Assembly: GCF_011174675.1 (NCBI RefSeq)
Contig: NZ_JAANIG010000004.1
Coordinates: 62,001-126,000 of the forward strand
Length of the DNA stretch: 64,000 bases
Source of the DNA: Perlabentimonas gracilis
GTDB lineage: Bacteria; Bacteroidota; Bacteroidia; Bacteroidales; Tenuifilaceae
Reading direction: 5' to 3'
Positions 62,917 through 64,000 of this stretch are shown piece by piece. The notes beneath the pieces are model-generated. The model ran no database searches, had not been told where the DNA came from, and was given only the letters and a program-made list of their open reading frames with translations. How positions within the stretch are numbered: position 1 is the first letter of the stretch; each line of letters starts with the position of its first letter. The position numbers and the translations under genes were made by a program.

Positions 62917-63490
62917 ACTCTTCCAAAACCCTTACCAGCGCGTAGCGCATATTCGCCTCGGCTTTTACCGAGTCATGGAATACAATGATGGCGCCAGGGC
63001 GGAGGTTGTTTAGCACTATATTGGCGCAGCGTTTGGGGGTAACCCATCGGCTGTAGTCCATGCTAAGCACATTCCACATAATAATTTTGTAGCGCTGGCG
63101 GAGTTGGCGCGACTGGCTTTTTTTAATACGGCCATAGGGAGGGCGGAACAAGGTGGTGTTTAGCAAGTCGTTGGCCAAATCCACATCTTGCACGTACTGC
63201 CCCGTGGGAGTTTCCCATCCCTTAAGGTGGCTGTAACTGTGATTGCCCACGGTATGCCCCTCATCAATTATGCGCTGGAAAATATCGGGGTGCATCTCAA
63301 CGTTTTTGCCCAGGCAAAAAAAGGTGGCCTTTACGTTGTACTGCTTAAGGGTATCGAGCACCCAGGGAGTAACCTCTTCGGTGGGGCCATCGTCGAAGGT
63401 TAGGTACAGCCTATTGCTATCGTTGGGAATGCTCCAAACGAAACCGGGGAAACACTTAGTAAATAGCTTGGGTGGACTTAAGTTTATCAT
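62867..63490 (-). CDS. Polysaccharide deacetylase (NodB-like)
   Basis: A 207-aa protein of carbohydrate esterase family 4. The first catalytic motif TFDDGP is intact, the metal histidines are in HSYSH, and RPPYGR and FHDS follow, so the zinc-dependent deacetylase is probably active on GlcNAc-containing glycan or peptidoglycan. There is no obvious signal peptide, so the cell location is uncertain. It sits next to the glycan island, 24 bp downstream of the DUF2723-like gene on the same strand. Confidence 0.9.
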   Translation of the reverse strand: MINLSPPKLFTKCFPGFVWSIPNDSNRLYLTFDDGPTEEVTPWVLDTLKQYNVKATFFCLGKNVEMHPDIFQRIIDEGHTVGNHSYSHLKGWETPTGQYVQDVDLANDLLNTTLFRPPYGRIKKSQSRQLRQRYKIIMWNVLSMDYSRWVTPKRCANIVLNNLRPGAIIVFHDSVKAEANMRYALVRVLEESRSRGLEFGGVGKYPL

Positions 63491-63513
63491 TCCCTTTGGT
63501 CAATATCATTTAT

Positions 63514-64000
63514 TTATCCAATGGCATCGAACAGCTCCTCAAGCTCATTCAGATGTTCTCCCTTCTCAAAGCTGTTGGCCATTTTGTAGAGTTCCTGCAA
63601 AATGTAAAGGCTAAGCTCTGTCTCGCCTCTTACCGACCCGGCTAACCTCTCAGGGAGTGATAAAAGATACACCAGCTCGTCGGCGCTCTGCTCCATGTAT
63701 ATTCGCGAGTACTCCGCAGCCTTCTCAATAGCTCCTGCACGGTAGTAGCCTTCAATCAACGATAGGGCAAAAAAGTTGAAGGGAACGGTCTCGGGCGGAA
63801 CCACCTCCATACACCTGTCGAGCGCCTTAATGGCCATATCGTGCTTGCCTTCCTCGTTAAGTGTTCGGGCAAGGCGCCCAAAAATATTGCGGTAGTTTGA
63901 TATTATCCTAGTACTATTCTCGTTGATGTAAACCTTGGGGTCAGCCAAGCTCCTGTACTGGAAATTATTCATTAGATTATCGTACATAATCTCAGAGTCT
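63514..64000 (-). CDS. C-terminal part of a DUF2723-like membrane glycosyltransferase (partial)
   Basis: The frame stays open to the right edge of the window, so the protein starts beyond base 64000; only its last ~160 residues are visible. These are helical and TPR-like (IISNYRNIFGRLARTLNEEG, KALDRCMEVVPPETVPFNFF, EGYYRAGAIEKAAEYSRIY). This is how the C-terminal region of Bacteroidota DUF2723 proteins (GT-C-type, protein O-mannosyltransferase-like) reads, so I infer that family. An internal Met at 63987 is probably not the real start. It reads the same way as the deacetylase gene and may share its transcript. Confidence 0.65.
   Translation of the reverse strand, partial: DSEIMYDNLMNNFQYRSLADPKVYINENSTRIISNYRNIFGRLARTLNEEGKHDMAIKALDRCMEVVPPETVPFNFFALSLIEGYYRAGAIEKAAEYSRIYMEQSADELVYLLSLPERLAGSVRGETELSLYILQELYKMANSFEKGEHLNELEELFDAIG

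Overview
The window comes from the chromosome of a Bacteroidota bacterium, most likely a free-living member of the Bacteroidales/Marinilabiliales side of the phylum; I cannot name genus or species. The evidence is a SusC/SusD pair, two proteins with type IX secretion (T9SS) C-terminal sorting domains (one resembling PorZ), a DUF3098 gene inside an ftsX-uppP-truB-queA block, an alpha2-type glycyl-tRNA synthetase, and several exact copies of the Bacteroidota -7 promoter element TAnnTTTG just upstream of genes. Most of the window has moderate GC by eye; about 57.76-62.88 kb is clearly AT-richer. I saw no rRNA, tRNA, CRISPR array, transposase or phage genes.

Layout. 1-690: repeat-dense non-coding DNA with several hairpins. 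0.7-7.4 kb: EamA transporter, dusB, a lipoprotein/secreted protein pair, a CPBP protease, a conserved hypothetical and kbl. 7.5-20 kb, all minus strand: wecB and a glycosyltransferase, glyS flanked on both sides by heptamer repeat arrays, two adjacent GAPDH paralogues, a 1360-aa dikinase-like protein without the usual catalytic barrel, and a CapA protein. 20.3-27.2 kb, plus strand: a membrane-bound TPR/LuxR-type regulator followed by a SusC/SusD pair. 27.4-33.2 kb, minus strand: aminotransferase, recO, porZ-like gene, rdgB and a universal stress protein. 33.3-40.3 kb, plus strand: a receptor combining a periplasmic propeller, a class III adenylate cyclase and a phosphodiesterase-like HD domain, then a second universal stress protein and a Cache/HAMP/GAF/PAS sensor with no recognisable output domain. 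40.3-51.3 kb, plus strand: dgt, GH3-family enzyme, a hypothetical, a deoxynucleoside kinase, YfhO-like protein, and ftsX-DUF3098-uppP-truB-queA. 51.4-57.8 kb, minus strand: membrane protein, purD and a 1314-aa T9SS cargo protein with SprB-like repeats. 58-62.9 kb: AT-rich island of two sulfotransferases and three glycosyltransferases. 62.9-64 kb: polysaccharide deacetylase and the truncated C-terminus of a DUF2723-like protein.

How the parts fit together. Envelope and surface polysaccharide biology recurs: wecB plus a glycosyltransferase, CapA, uppP (lipid carrier recycling), YfhO, the sulfotransferase/glycosyltransferase island and the deacetylase. The most unusual material is the cyclase/HD receptor with its flanking universal stress proteins, the incomplete dikinase next to two GAPDHs, the heptamer arrays around glyS, and the hairpin repeats scattered between genes.
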